From a virus, in IMG/VR virus record IMGVR_UViG_3300044951_000832, positions 1 through 20,243 of that record: a stretch of 20,243 nt of DNA. One strand, written 5' to 3'. The stretch's first letter is position 1, and each line of letters begins with the position of its first letter. Below, one piece after another: positions 7,084 to 14,327 of the stretch. The position numbers were made by a program, and so were the translations under genes. The notes under the pieces are model-generated. The model was not told the origin of the DNA. It did no database searches and saw nothing but the letters and a program-made list of their open reading frames with translations.

Positions 7084-7548
7084 ATGACAGGGACAGCATT
7101 TTCTGAAATATTTGACCTTTTCATGGTTCAGATAAAAGATTGGAGACTCCAGAATTTATACGAGTCTTCAATTCTGGACTTTGAAATTTATTTGAGTGGA
7201 TTTTTAATTATTGCAATTCCTCAGTTCAATGAGAATTGTAACCAATCATTATCCTACAATGAAACCACCAAGTCATTCACGGACATCTTGACAGATGATA
7301 ACAAAGTTATGTTGTCTAAGTTGATGGTTGAAAAATGGCTTGAAAAAGAAGTGCAGGATGTAAACCAAATGAATCTCCATCTTCAAGATAGAGACTTTAA
7401 AGTTTATTCTGAAAGCCAAAATCTAAAAGAGAAATCTTTGCATTTGGATAAGGTCAAAGAATATAATGCTCAAAGTATAACTGTTTATTCCTACAATAAA
7501 AGTACAGATTGGGCTAATTGGTTTAGTGGGACTTTCTATGTTCCATAA
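7084..7548 (+). CDS. Probable head-tail adaptor / connector protein
   Basis: A 154-residue, largely helical protein: F-x-x-x-x-x-DWRLQNLYESSI, then FEIYLSGFLIIAIPQFNENCNQSLSY, KLMVEKWLEKEVQDVNQMNLHLQDRDFKVYSESQNLKEKSLHL. This pattern of short helices with a final W-x-x-W belongs to a connector-region family common in phages of Bacillota, in my recollection; the size fits a head-completion adaptor that docks under the portal. It follows the 202-residue gene and precedes the head-closure candidate. GAGGAGG stands just upstream; an ATG at 7077 in another frame is ignored. The exact role is inferred from order. Confidence 0.55.
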   Translation: MTGTAFSEIFDLFMVQIKDWRLQNLYESSILDFEIYLSGFLIIAIPQFNENCNQSLSYNETTKSFTDILTDDNKVMLSKLMVEKWLEKEVQDVNQMNLHLQDRDFKVYSESQNLKEKSLHLDKVKEYNAQSITVYSYNKSTDWANWFSGTFYVP

Positions 7549-7562
7549 AATAAGGAGGTAAA

Positions 7563-8843
7563 ATGCCGTATAAATATACGCAAATGCAGACCGCCTTAAT
7601 AAAGAACCCAAAGACAACTTACATAGAAGATTTCAATGCCAGATTAGAGGAGGGGTTTGAAAACTCCTCCGACTGGTTTACAATACAAGAAGAAACATCA
7701 TTTGCATCTGAAGAATATGTTGACATAGACGCAAGAATAAATTATGTTATTGCCGCTGAAACAGGCGAAAAGATGTCCGATGATTTTAAGATGCTTTGGT
7801 TTAGAGATACCTCCCACACCGTAAAACTTGGAACAATGTTTTATTTCAATGAGAATTATTGGCTCTGTATAAATACGGAAAAGATAAAGTCTCTCACTAC
7901 TGCTGTAACCATCAAGAGATGCAATAATACATTAAGGTGGATGGATTCAAAGGGTGGAATTTATAATGTGCCATGCACTATGGCAGACCCATTAGTTAGA
8001 GAAAATAGAGATTATTCAACTACGGGTAGTGCTGTGGTCAACGTCTCTGGTGTTATCGAAGTAATGGTTCAATTCAATGAAAAGACTAATAAAATTAAAT
8101 CCAATCAAAGATTTTTGTTCGGTAATCCTGATAACTGGTATTGCTATAAAATCTTCGGTGCGGGTGTAAATAATATTAATTTAATGAAAACAGATGATTT
8201 TTATTCATCTGGATTAATTAGATACTCAATGGGTGGATGGCAATTGAATGAGGACACAGATGATTTAGTAAATGGAATTTGTGATGTGTATCAAAATGAA
8301 TATGAGATACAAGTGAATCCATCTTCTCTCAGCCTAAATGTCGGTGAGCAAATAACTTTATCTTATTCTGTAATTCACAACGGAAGATACGAGATACACG
8401 ATGTTGAATGGGTTAGTTCTAATCCTTCGATAGTAGAAGTCTATAATGGATTGATAAATCCTAAACAATTGGGATTATCTACAATAACTATAAAATTGAA
8501 AAACAATGATAATGTATTTGTTGAAGTTCCAGTAAGTGTTGTAGCCGAACCAAATGAAAATTGGGAGATAAGAGTTTCACCGAAAAATAACTTTGTTCTT
8601 GAAGGCACAGTGGAAGTATTTACAACACAACTATATATAAACAATGTAGATACATCTAATTCGTTTACTTACTCAATTATTGGAACATCTGTTCCAACCG
8701 CTAATTACACATTTACAACTCTCACGGGAAATATGTTCTCTATTGAAAATGTGGAAAAATATCTAAATCAATATCTCGTTGTGAGATGTACGAGTGGTAG
8801 CCATTATAAAGACGTTTCAATATTGTTAAAGGGAGGATGGTAA
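7563..8843 (+). CDS. Head-closure-type neck protein with Ig-like Big_2 domains
   Basis: A 426-residue protein. Residues 1-240 form an N-terminal domain (MPYKYTQMQTALIKNPKTTY...FDWFTIQ-like start, MLWFRDTSHTVKLGTMFYF, LCINTEKI, RFLFGNPDNWYCYKI), positioned like a head-closure (stopper) protein. Residues about 248-328 are a Big_2 immunoglobulin-like domain: VNPSSLSLNVGEQITLSYSV, VEWVSSNPSIVEVYNGLINP, GLSTITIKL. Residues about 335-426 look like a second Ig-type domain. Ig domains on phage necks are surface decorations thought to bind glycans or host surfaces. AAGGAGG precedes ATG 7563. It ends in TAATG, one base shared with the next start. Domain calls are firm for the Big_2; the stopper role is by position. 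Confidence 0.65.
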   Translation: MPYKYTQMQTALIKNPKTTYIEDFNARLEEGFENSSDWFTIQEETSFASEEYVDIDARINYVIAAETGEKMSDDFKMLWFRDTSHTVKLGTMFYFNENYWLCINTEKIKSLTTAVTIKRCNNTLRWMDSKGGIYNVPCTMADPLVRENRDYSTTGSAVVNVSGVIEVMVQFNEKTNKIKSNQRFLFGNPDNWYCYKIFGAGVNNINLMKTDDFYSSGLIRYSMGGWQLNEDTDDLVNGICDVYQNEYEIQVNPSSLSLNVGEQITLSYSVIHNGRYEIHDVEWVSSNPSIVEVYNGLINPKQLGLSTITIKLKNNDNVFVEVPVSVVAEPNENWEIRVSPKNNFVLEGTVEVFTTQLYINNVDTSNSFTYSIIGTSVPTANYTFTTLTGNMFSIENVEKYLNQYLVVRCTSGSHYKDVSILLKGGW

Positions 8844-9409
8844 TGACTAAAGAAACTCCCTTTGATAAACTTGATAGAATTGCATATAATTCTTTCAATG
8901 ATTACGATGAAATTCCATACCAGATAATAAATCATCTGATGGATAACAACGAATTGATTTGGAAACTTCTCAAGTACGATACTCCAGATGCCTATTTGCA
9001 ATTAGATTTAACTAAGGCAGAGAAGGCTAAATTGATTTATAACGGTGAAGAATTGACAACAGATTTTAGAGTTTTCATGGATGTAGGACAGCCTGACGCT
9101 GTAACAAAAGAAATAACTCTTTTGAGAATTTCTCATTGGCACATCACACCTAAAACAAGAACTGTTGGAATTATCACTGTATCTTTTCAAGTCTATGCTC
9201 ATTATAAAATAAATCATCTTTCTAATTACAAAACTAGAAACGATATAATTATAAATGAGTTGATAAAAACGATGAACGGTGTTCAAATAAAGGGTGGACT
9301 TGGAGTTCTGTATTTCGATGGAAAGAGAGAACTAACAGACAGAATGATTGTTACTGGTCAAATTCCTTTCATCGGTAAACAACTTTTTATGAGTATGAAT
9401 TATGGCTAA
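8843..9409 (+). CDS. Neck / tail-completion protein (hypothetical)
   Basis: A 188-residue protein. Two in-frame ATGs exist, 8837 and 8843; I choose 8843 because GGGAGG at 8831-8836 abuts the first ATG but sits 6 bases from the second, and 8843 gives the common TAATG stop-start overlap. The sequence (TDFRVFMDVGQPDAVTKEITLLRISHWHITPKTRTVGIITVSFQVYAHYK ... GVLYFDGKRELTDRMIVTGQIPFIGKQLFMSMNY) is a mixed alpha/beta protein with a closing beta-hairpin. Order between head-closure candidate and tail tube suggests a tail terminator or neck role. No catalytic motif is seen. Confidence 0.55.
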   Translation: MTKETPFDKLDRIAYNSFNDYDEIPYQIINHLMDNNELIWKLLKYDTPDAYLQLDLTKAEKAKLIYNGEELTTDFRVFMDVGQPDAVTKEITLLRISHWHITPKTRTVGIITVSFQVYAHYKINHLSNYKTRNDIIINELIKTMNGVQIKGGLGVLYFDGKRELTDRMIVTGQIPFIGKQLFMSMNYG

Positions 9410-10190
9410 AGAATTTTCTAAGTATGAAATGTCATATATTTATGACGATGTTATTTCATATAAAGGATTGGAGATTCATCCTGTCGGAATGAGGGATTAT
9501 TTATCGTTCTTTTATTTCGCTGAATGTTTCACTTTGGATAAGAACAGTATAAATGATGCGAAAACAATATCCATGACATACATGGATTATATGTATTCTA
9601 TAAATACGGATGAATTTCCGTATATTGCGTTCTTTGATGCTGTTCTAAAAATAGTCACAAAAAATCCAGACTTGAAAGTTATTTATGCTAGAAATAAAAA
9701 GAATAAGCCTATTTTTATCGTGGATGGACGCGAGTATAACTCATCGGATTTCGATGAAATAAAAAAAATAATATGTGAATATAACATGGTCGATTTACCT
9801 GACGATACTATTCAAAAAGAAATTCGAGATAATATGAAGAAAGCACAGGAACTAAGAAATAAGTCATCTGGAAAGATGGCTTCTTTGGAAGACCAAATAG
9901 TTTGTGTTTTGATTTCATCTAGTCTATCGTTGGAGCAAATCTATTCCCTCTCGATTCGTAAGTTTACGAAGATATTGGAAAGAGCAGATTTGCAACTTCA
10001 TTATAAGGTATATTTGGGTGCATCCATGAGTGGAATGGTTGAGTTCAAAGATAAATCATTCATAAAACATTGGATGTCCGATTTGACTAAGAATAAACTT
10101 GACCTAGTTCCATTCGAACAAATAAAAGATACTATGTCGGGTAAGCCTTCTGCGGCAAGAAATAAAACTGGCGGTAGAGGAAAAAAATAA
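9402..10190 (+). CDS. Hypothetical tail-region protein preceding the tube gene
   Basis: A 262-residue protein overlapping the previous gene by 8 bases with no clear ribosome binding site, so coupled translation is likely. It is mostly helical and charged: YKGLEIHPVGMRDYLSFFYFAECF, EIKKIICEYNMVDLPDD, KMASLEDQIVCVLISSSLSLEQIYSLSIRKFTKILERAD, KSFIKHWMSD, with a basic tail ending GGRGKK. This layout recurs just ahead of tail tube genes in other phages of Gram-positive hosts as I recall them, but I know no proven function. A soluble assembly factor is plausible. No transmembrane or signal segment. Confidence 0.6.
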   Translation: MAKEFSKYEMSYIYDDVISYKGLEIHPVGMRDYLSFFYFAECFTLDKNSINDAKTISMTYMDYMYSINTDEFPYIAFFDAVLKIVTKNPDLKVIYARNKKNKPIFIVDGREYNSSDFDEIKKIICEYNMVDLPDDTIQKEIRDNMKKAQELRNKSSGKMASLEDQIVCVLISSSLSLEQIYSLSIRKFTKILERADLQLHYKVYLGASMSGMVEFKDKSFIKHWMSDLTKNKLDLVPFEQIKDTMSGKPSAARNKTGGRGKK

Positions 10191-10202
10191 GGAGGATTTA
10201 TA

Positions 10203-11246
10203 ATGGCAGAAAAATTATTTATGGTTTCTGTTGCCGATTACTATATGTATGATGGCGACCAAAATATGTTGGCGGCTGGAAAGACGCTTTCAGAATCGAC
10301 TATGGAATTGTCGGTTAATTCAACGGATGTTCGTGGTGGTAAGGGTGCGCCATTGCAGTATATTTACTTCAATTCTCCCGACATGAACATTACCTTGACA
10401 GATACTCAATTCAATCTCCCGTTCATTTCACTTTCAACTGGTGAAGCTATTGCCAATGGTGCAAATGTTTGGACGGAAGAGAATGTTACTTTGAGTGCTG
10501 GCTTGACTGGTACGGTTCTTGGGACTCCTGCGGGATTCTTGGGTAGTGCCACAAAATACGCTTGGGTTACACATAGCGATGGTTCAATTGAAAGATTGGC
10601 TTTCACTTCTCAAACATTCACTTCTGCTACAGGCACAAGTGGAGAAATTGTTTGCGCTAGATACTATGAGACAGATGCGGCGGCTAAAGAAGTTACAATC
10701 CCCGCAAATATCATTCCTTCAATCGTTACTCTCGTTCTTGATGCTCAATTGGCTTCAAGTGACGAATCGACAAATATTGTTGGTAGCGTTCAAATCGTGT
10801 TCCCCAAAGTTCAACTCACGGGCAACTTCACTCTCAGCATGACGATGGACGGAGTTTCTACGACTCCTCTTACCGCTCGTGCTTTGTCATACACCCCCGT
10901 AGGTGTGGCTGGTTGTGCAAATCAAGATGTGTTCGGTTACATCAAACAAATTCGTCTTGCCTCCAATTGGTATGATGATGTGTATGCTTTGGCTTTTGCT
11001 CCTTCAGAAATTGCCCTAGTTCATCCTGCGACTCGACAACTCGTGTTGAAAGCCCTTCATGAAAGTGGAAGTCCTTCAACTCCTCCGATGTCTGCTTTGA
11101 CTTTCGCTAGTGATACCGTTGGTGTTGCTACGGTTAGTGCGGGTGGTCTTGTGACAACGGTTGGTGCTGGAACAACCACCATCTCAGTCTTCATTACTGC
11201 TAAATCTACTGTTGACGCTTTCGCTGAAATTACTGTGACTATCTAA
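10203..11246 (+). CDS. Major tail tube protein with C-terminal Big_2 domain
   Basis: A 347-residue, beta-rich, Ser/Thr/Val-rich protein. Residues 1-265 would form the tube-protein fold: an N-terminal hairpin (MELSVNSTDVRGGKGAPLQYIYFNSPDMNITLTDTQF), a central insert around 85-165, and NIVGSVQIVFPKVQLTGNFTLSMTMDG. Residues about 268-347 form an Ig-like Big_2 domain (LTFASDTVGVATVSAGGLVTTVGAGTTTISV), which would stud the outside of the tail. AAGGAGG stands just before ATG 10203, and codon use is richer in GCT/GTT/CTC and CGT than in neighbours, as for an abundant protein. A strong hairpin follows. Only one tube gene and no sheath were found, supporting a siphovirus. Confidence 0.72.
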   Translation: MAEKLFMVSVADYYMYDGDQNMLAAGKTLSESTMELSVNSTDVRGGKGAPLQYIYFNSPDMNITLTDTQFNLPFISLSTGEAIANGANVWTEENVTLSAGLTGTVLGTPAGFLGSATKYAWVTHSDGSIERLAFTSQTFTSATGTSGEIVCARYYETDAAAKEVTIPANIIPSIVTLVLDAQLASSDESTNIVGSVQIVFPKVQLTGNFTLSMTMDGVSTTPLTARALSYTPVGVAGCANQDVFGYIKQIRLASNWYDDVYALAFAPSEIALVHPATRQLVLKALHESGSPSTPPMSALTFASDTVGVATVSAGGLVTTVGAGTTTISVFITAKSTVDAFAEITVTI

Positions 11247-11254
11247 ATAAAATA

Positions 11255-11288
11255 GTTTGTGGGGTTATAGAAATATAGCCCCACAAAT
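11255..11288 (+). terminator. Hairpin after the tail tube gene (GAAA tetraloop, no U-tract)
   Basis: Arms 11255-11269 and 11274-11288 pair over 15 bp, closing on a GAAA (GNRA) tetraloop at 11270-11273. The core is TGTGGGG/CCCCACA. Wobbles at 11265/11278 and 11255/11288 pair only in + strand RNA. Only AATAAAGG follows, so a classical intrinsic terminator is unlikely; a 3' stabiliser of the tube message or partial terminator fits better. Confidence 0.65.
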
Positions 11289-11303
11289 AAAGGTTGGTGA
11301 AAA

Positions 11304-11543
11304 ATGGAAGAAAAGAAAAAGGAAGATAAAGAGGTAGCATATAATTATCAGTATCCAAAGAAAGAAGTCATTAAAGAAATAAAGAAAGAAAAGTTTGAAG
11401 TTGTCTTAATTGGTAAAAATTTTCTTATATTGAAAAATAGTGAAGGTAACAACATTAGAGTTATTTGCCCAGACACGAGTAAGTTTTCAGTAAATGAAAA
11501 AATCTATAAGGAAAATGGTATATTTTTATGGGAGAGGAAATAA
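11304..11543 (+). CDS. Small charged hypothetical protein (79 aa)
   Basis: A 79-residue protein with a Lys/Glu-rich N-terminal third (EEKKKEDKEVAYN...KKEVIKEIKKEK) and a C-terminal compact beta-like part (FEVVLIGKNFLILKNSEGNNIRVICPDTSKFSVNEKIY). The second part could be a small OB- or SH3-like barrel, but that is a guess. The initiation site is weak (AAAGGTTGG). Its 3' end overlaps the next gene by 16 bases. Function unknown. Confidence 0.55.
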   Translation: MEEKKKEDKEVAYNYQYPKKEVIKEIKKEKFEVVLIGKNFLILKNSEGNNIRVICPDTSKFSVNEKIYKENGIFLWERK

Positions 11544-12007
11544 CTTCTGGGGACAGAAGATTAAACCAACTAGAAGAAAGATTTACCAGAACGGAGGATA
11601 AGGTCATGCAACTGGATAAGAGCATCGCCGTTTATTCTGCTATTTTTGAAAGAAATTTACAAATTCAAGAAAAATTATCCACAGCTATAGATAGACTAAC
11701 TGAAACAACTAGCGGACTTCAAAGAACTTTGATTGGTGTGTTGCAGGATATTAAAAGAAACGCTGAAGCACAGGAACAAAATTCAATGAAAATCGGTGAG
11801 ATAGAAGTAGCCACTGATAAAAAGATAAATGAACTGGAAACAAAACTGCATGGTAAATTAGAAACCTTAGATGTAAAATTAAATACGGTTGACGACAAGG
11901 GAAAATTTGACTTCATCAAATTTCTAAAAGAAAACTTCATCTCCGTCACGATGTTTGTATATATTATAGTAGATGGAGTAAAAAGCTATTTGCAGGTGGC
12001 TAAATAG
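11528..12007 (+). CDS. Coiled-coil protein with C-terminal membrane segment
   Basis: A 159-residue protein. Residues 8-120 are continuous heptad-like helix (RRLNQLEERFTRTEDKV, LQIQEKLSTAIDRL, IGEIEVATDKKINELETKL), followed near the end by one hydrophobic segment (FISVTMFVYIIVDGV). The coiled-coil-then-membrane layout resembles XhlA-type holin partners, but the position in a tail cluster, with no endolysin nearby, leaves this open. It starts inside the previous gene with a poor ribosome binding site (AAGGA 13-14 bases upstream), suggesting coupling. A tail-associated or lysis-accessory role are both possible. Confidence 0.55.
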   Translation: MGEEITSGDRRLNQLEERFTRTEDKVMQLDKSIAVYSAIFERNLQIQEKLSTAIDRLTETTSGLQRTLIGVLQDIKRNAEAQEQNSMKIGEIEVATDKKINELETKLHGKLETLDVKLNTVDDKGKFDFIKFLKENFISVTMFVYIIVDGVKSYLQVAK

Positions 12008-12022
12008 CACAGGAGGAATTTT

Positions 12023-12553
12023 ATGGCTGGATATAACAGAATATTTTTAGACACAGAAAATTTTTATAGACTGCAAACAAGTTATACTAACGTACATGGA
12101 ATTTGGTTATATCCATTAGAGTACATGGCTATCCATAGCGGTATCGCTTTAGGTTTGCAACATCTTTCACTACAAGGAATTGAATTGGAAGAAGTTATCT
12201 TTGCGGATTTAGATTTGCTAACAAGCATCGGTAAATACACAGTAGACCCAACTACTAATTCCATAATTATCATCGTAGACAAAACTCCGATTGATACTGA
12301 TGCTGAGGCGATTGCTGAAATCACAGGACTTCTTTTGAATTATCAAATGAAGACACTTGAATATTTCTCAACGGATTCTTTATATACGATGGAAACATAT
12401 TCTGCAAATGGAACATTCTTAGGTTCTACTCAGGCATCATCCACAAGTGTTTTAGTTTCTAAAATACTTACAATGGATGCTTCACAGAATGTCAATAGTG
12501 AAATTGGTTATCAAGAACATATTTTGAGGAGAGCGTTACAAGTTACCGCTTAA
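12023..12553 (+). CDS. Hypothetical tail-region protein (176 aa)
   Basis: A 176-residue acidic protein: helical first half (NFYRLQTSYTNVHGIWLYPLEYMAIHSGIALGLQHLSL), a strand-rich middle (GKYTVDPTTNSIIIIVDKTP) and a helical end (ILRRALQVTA). No motif I can name. A very strong AGGAGG precedes the ATG, so it is probably made in quantity, consistent with a virion or abundant assembly protein. It is followed 11 bases later by the tail assembly chaperone. Confidence 0.55.
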   Translation: MAGYNRIFLDTENFYRLQTSYTNVHGIWLYPLEYMAIHSGIALGLQHLSLQGIELEEVIFADLDLLTSIGKYTVDPTTNSIIIIVDKTPIDTDAEAIAEITGLLLNYQMKTLEYFSTDSLYTMETYSANGTFLGSTQASSTSVLVSKILTMDASQNVNSEIGYQEHILRRALQVTA

Positions 12554-12564
12554 CTAGAGGAACA

Positions 12565-13164
12565 ATGGACAAAATTAAACTTAAGTTTTCAAAGAAATCA
12601 AATGTTGAAGTTTCATATTTCGGTGAGACAATATCTGTAAACCCAATTATAAAAATCTCGGAGCAATCTTTACTTAGAGAAACCTATTTGGAATCACTTT
12701 TCAAAGACGGTAAAGAAGGAATATGGGATGAACAATTTGCTGAGTTCATGTTTAGGCGTGAAATTCTAAGAAGTAAAACAAACATTGATATTGACTCCAT
12801 TGTGGAAGTAGAGGATGTAGACTCCTTGATTTGGGGTGAATTTTATGAGAAAGTATCTTCCGCAATTATAAACTATAAGGAAGTTGAAAGCCTTATTCAT
12901 TTCACTCTCTCAAACATCCTAAAGAAAATTGCTATCGAAAATAGCTCTGGGTTTTTGATTTCTGGATTGATTTCAAAGTTTAAACCATTCTTGGATGAAA
13001 TGATGAATATGAAACCAGAAGATTTAGATAAACTTAAGGCTTCTGCTAGTGAATTGATTGATAAAGCAAAACAAGAACCAATTGCCTCAATACTTTCCGA
13101 TATGAATGGAAACAAAACATCCCCCAAGAAAAAGTCCAAGAAGGATAAGGAATATGTTCAATAG
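12565..13164 (+). CDS. Tail assembly chaperone
   Basis: A 199-residue, helical, charged protein. The start (KIKLKFSKKSNVEVSYFGETISVNPIIKIS), SKTNIDIDSIVEVEDVDSLIWGEFYEKVSSAIINYKEVESL and a Lys/Asp-rich tail match the layout of the tail chaperone of Gram-positive phages, which binds the tape measure before tube assembly. GAGGA lies four bases before ATG 12565. Near its 3' end is ACA TCC CCC AAG, where the following ORF (+1 frame) is open. A +1 slip there would fuse the two as in the gpG-gpGT arrangement. The Lys-rich end (PKKKSKKDKEYVQ) is the unshifted product. Confidence 0.65.
   Translation: MDKIKLKFSKKSNVEVSYFGETISVNPIIKISEQSLLRETYLESLFKDGKEGIWDEQFAEFMFRREILRSKTNIDIDSIVEVEDVDSLIWGEFYEKVSSAIINYKEVESLIHFTLSNILKKIAIENSSGFLISGLISKFKPFLDEMMNMKPEDLDKLKASASELIDKAKQEPIASILSDMNGNKTSPKKKSKKDKEYVQ
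13121..13126 (+). promoter_or_regulatory. Candidate +1 frameshift site CCC-CCA
   Basis: In the chaperone frame the codons are TCC CCC AAG. A tRNA-Pro on CCC (13123-13125) could re-pair one base forward on CCA (13124-13126), moving into the frame of the zinc-ribbon ORF, which is open from 13106. Proline-codon +1 slippage is known in Listeria phage PSA structural genes. No downstream stimulatory structure was identified. Confidence 0.3.
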
Positions 13165-13441
13165 TGATACTAGTGTAATTGAAAATTTAGGAAGACTTAA
13201 ACATACAACTAAAGAAACTTGTGAAGATTGTGAAAAATCAAAATTGCAACTTAGAGTTAGAACCGTAGAAAGTGCCGATGTGGAATATTTATATTGTCCC
13301 AATTGTGGTTTTGAAAAATACAAAGAGCGTGTGAAGCTCGTGGATATTTATAAAAAACAAGCAAAAGAACTTTCGGAGTTTGAAGATAAAGTTGCGAAAA
13401 AACAAGAATTGAAAAATAAGAATAATTATAGGAGAAGATAA
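13154..13441 (+). CDS. Zinc-ribbon protein, possible frameshift partner of the tail chaperone
   Basis: Taken from ATG 13154 this is a 95-residue protein with a four-cysteine zinc ribbon: C23 and C26 (CEDC), C48 and C51 (CPNC), then a Lys/Glu-rich helical tail. GAAGGA stands 8 bases before this ATG, so independent translation is plausible with an 11-base overlap. The frame is also open back to 13106, just after TGA 13103, and crosses CCCCC 13121-13125 where the chaperone ribosome could slip +1, giving a fusion of about 291 residues. An ATG at 13106 lacks a ribosome binding site and is rejected. In other phages the second chaperone ORF is reached by frameshifting, so both modes may occur. Confidence 0.65.
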   Translation: MFNSDTSVIENLGRLKHTTKETCEDCEKSKLQLRVRTVESADVEYLYCPNCGFEKYKERVKLVDIYKKQAKELSEFEDKVAKKQELKNKNNYRRR

Positions 13442-13442
13442 A

Positions 13443-13796
13443 ATGAATTTAGAATTTTTAAAGGGTCGTGAAAGAATGTTGCTTGCTTTAGGCGGCGGAA
13501 TTTTGTTCATGATTCTTCAAGTATTATTTCCCTCTATGAAATTAGACGAAACTCAAACCATGATGTTTGTTGGTCTTTTGGGTGCGTATATGGTGGGAGA
13601 AGGTATCTCTGCTCAAAAACTTGGTGAGGGATTCAAAGATTTATTTAAATCACAAAAGTTTCAAGCCCTTCTTGCTGGAATTGCTGTGGTGATTGTTCAA
13701 GCCATTTTCCCTGACATCAAAGTATCAGAAGAACAGATTATGAGTTTAGTCGCCCTGTTGGGTACATTTATTCTTTCTGCTGGTGTTCGTAGTTAA
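13443..13796 (+). CDS. Internally duplicated membrane protein (holin-like topology)
   Basis: A 117-residue protein made of two related halves at an exact 60-residue offset without gaps. Each half has a hydrophobic helix, Q-x-x-FP, K, E-x-Q-x-M, then V-x-LLG and a second hydrophobic helix: FP at 29-30 and 89-90, E36/E96, Q38/Q98, M40/M100, LLG 45-47/105-107. By my count 17 of 47 aligned positions (11-57 against 71-117) are identical. Four membrane helices are predicted by eye. Single-copy forms of this helix-FP-helix unit are often labelled holin-like in phages, from memory, but no endolysin is near. AGGAGA precedes the ATG. A strong hairpin follows. Function is uncertain: holin, or a membrane-inserted virion part. 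Confidence 0.6.
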   Translation: MNLEFLKGRERMLLALGGGILFMILQVLFPSMKLDETQTMMFVGLLGAYMVGEGISAQKLGEGFKDLFKSQKFQALLAGIAVVIVQAIFPDIKVSEEQIMSLVALLGTFILSAGVRS

Positions 13797-13805
13797 CTTA
13801 TATAT

Positions 13806-13841
13806 TCTAGGTGGGTTTATAATGAAATAGACCCACCTAGA
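13806..13841 (+). terminator. Hairpin after the duplicated membrane protein (no U-tract)
   Basis: Arms 13806-13820 and 13827-13841 pair over 15 bp (core CTAGGTGGGT/ACCCACCTAG) around a 6-base loop, with one G-U wobble (13817/13830) that is valid only in + strand RNA. TAATTTAGAGG follows, so no U-tract. It separates the tail chaperone block from the resolvase/recombinase pair, whose ribosome binding site starts 7 bases downstream. Confidence 0.65.
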
Positions 13842-13859
13842 TAATTTAGAGGATTATAG

Positions 13860-14327
13860 ATGGAATATGTTATAGCGTTAGATTTATCTTTAAGTTCATC
13901 TGGAGTCGCTATCTTTAGTCAAGATGGTAAATTGAAGAAATTGATTACCATAGAAACTGATGCAAAATCAGAAACGCAAATTAGACTAAAAAAAATAGGG
14001 ACTGAATTAAACAAAATAAAGAAAGAATATAAACCTAAAGTTGTAGTGTCAGAACACGGATTTACAAGATTTCATAAAAGTACACAATTACTTTTCATGG
14101 TACACGGTATATCTCAATACATATATTCGGACAAAGAAATAGTTTATTATTATCCTATGACAATTAGAAAAATAGTTTGTGGTAAAGGGAATGTAGATAA
14201 GGAATATGTTCGAGATTTTATAAATAGTAAATATGGGAACATAAAATTTAAAAATTATGATGAATCTGACGCTACGGCTATTGGTCTAGCATACTTCATA
14301 GATACGGGAGTTATTACAAATGATTAA
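13860..14327 (+). CDS. RuvC-like Holliday junction resolvase
   Basis: A 155-residue RNase H-fold nuclease of the RuvC type. Acidic residues sit where RuvC has them: D8 (IALDLSLSSSGVAIF), E65 (VVVSEHGF), D134 and D137 (YDESDATAIGLAYF). The segment PMTIRKIVCGKGNVDKEYV matches the RuvC stretch P-x-x-x-K-x-x-x-x-G-x-G-x-x-x-K. Length is close to cellular RuvC. The enzyme would cut four-way junctions, in phages to debranch replicating DNA before packaging. It overlaps the tyrosine recombinase by 8 bases, so the two are co-translated. Being inside a tail cluster is unusual; these genes normally lie with replication functions. AGAGG precedes ATG 13860 at good spacing. Confidence 0.85.
   Translation: MEYVIALDLSLSSSGVAIFSQDGKLKKLITIETDAKSETQIRLKKIGTELNKIKKEYKPKVVVSEHGFTRFHKSTQLLFMVHGISQYIYSDKEIVYYYPMTIRKIVCGKGNVDKEYVRDFINSKYGNIKFKNYDESDATAIGLAYFIDTGVITND

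Noticed and set aside
8837-8842. ATG 8837 as start of the neck protein
   Set aside because: It abuts GGGAGG directly; the in-frame ATG at 8843 has proper spacing and a TAATG overlap.
10519-10842. 107-residue forward frame inside the tail tube gene
   Set aside because: Lies wholly in another frame of a strongly supported gene, no binding site and no recognisable motif.
13106-13153. ATG 13106 as start of the zinc-ribbon gene
   Set aside because: No ribosome binding site and the peptide is just the shifted reading of the chaperone tail; ATG 13154 has GAAGGA at good spacing.
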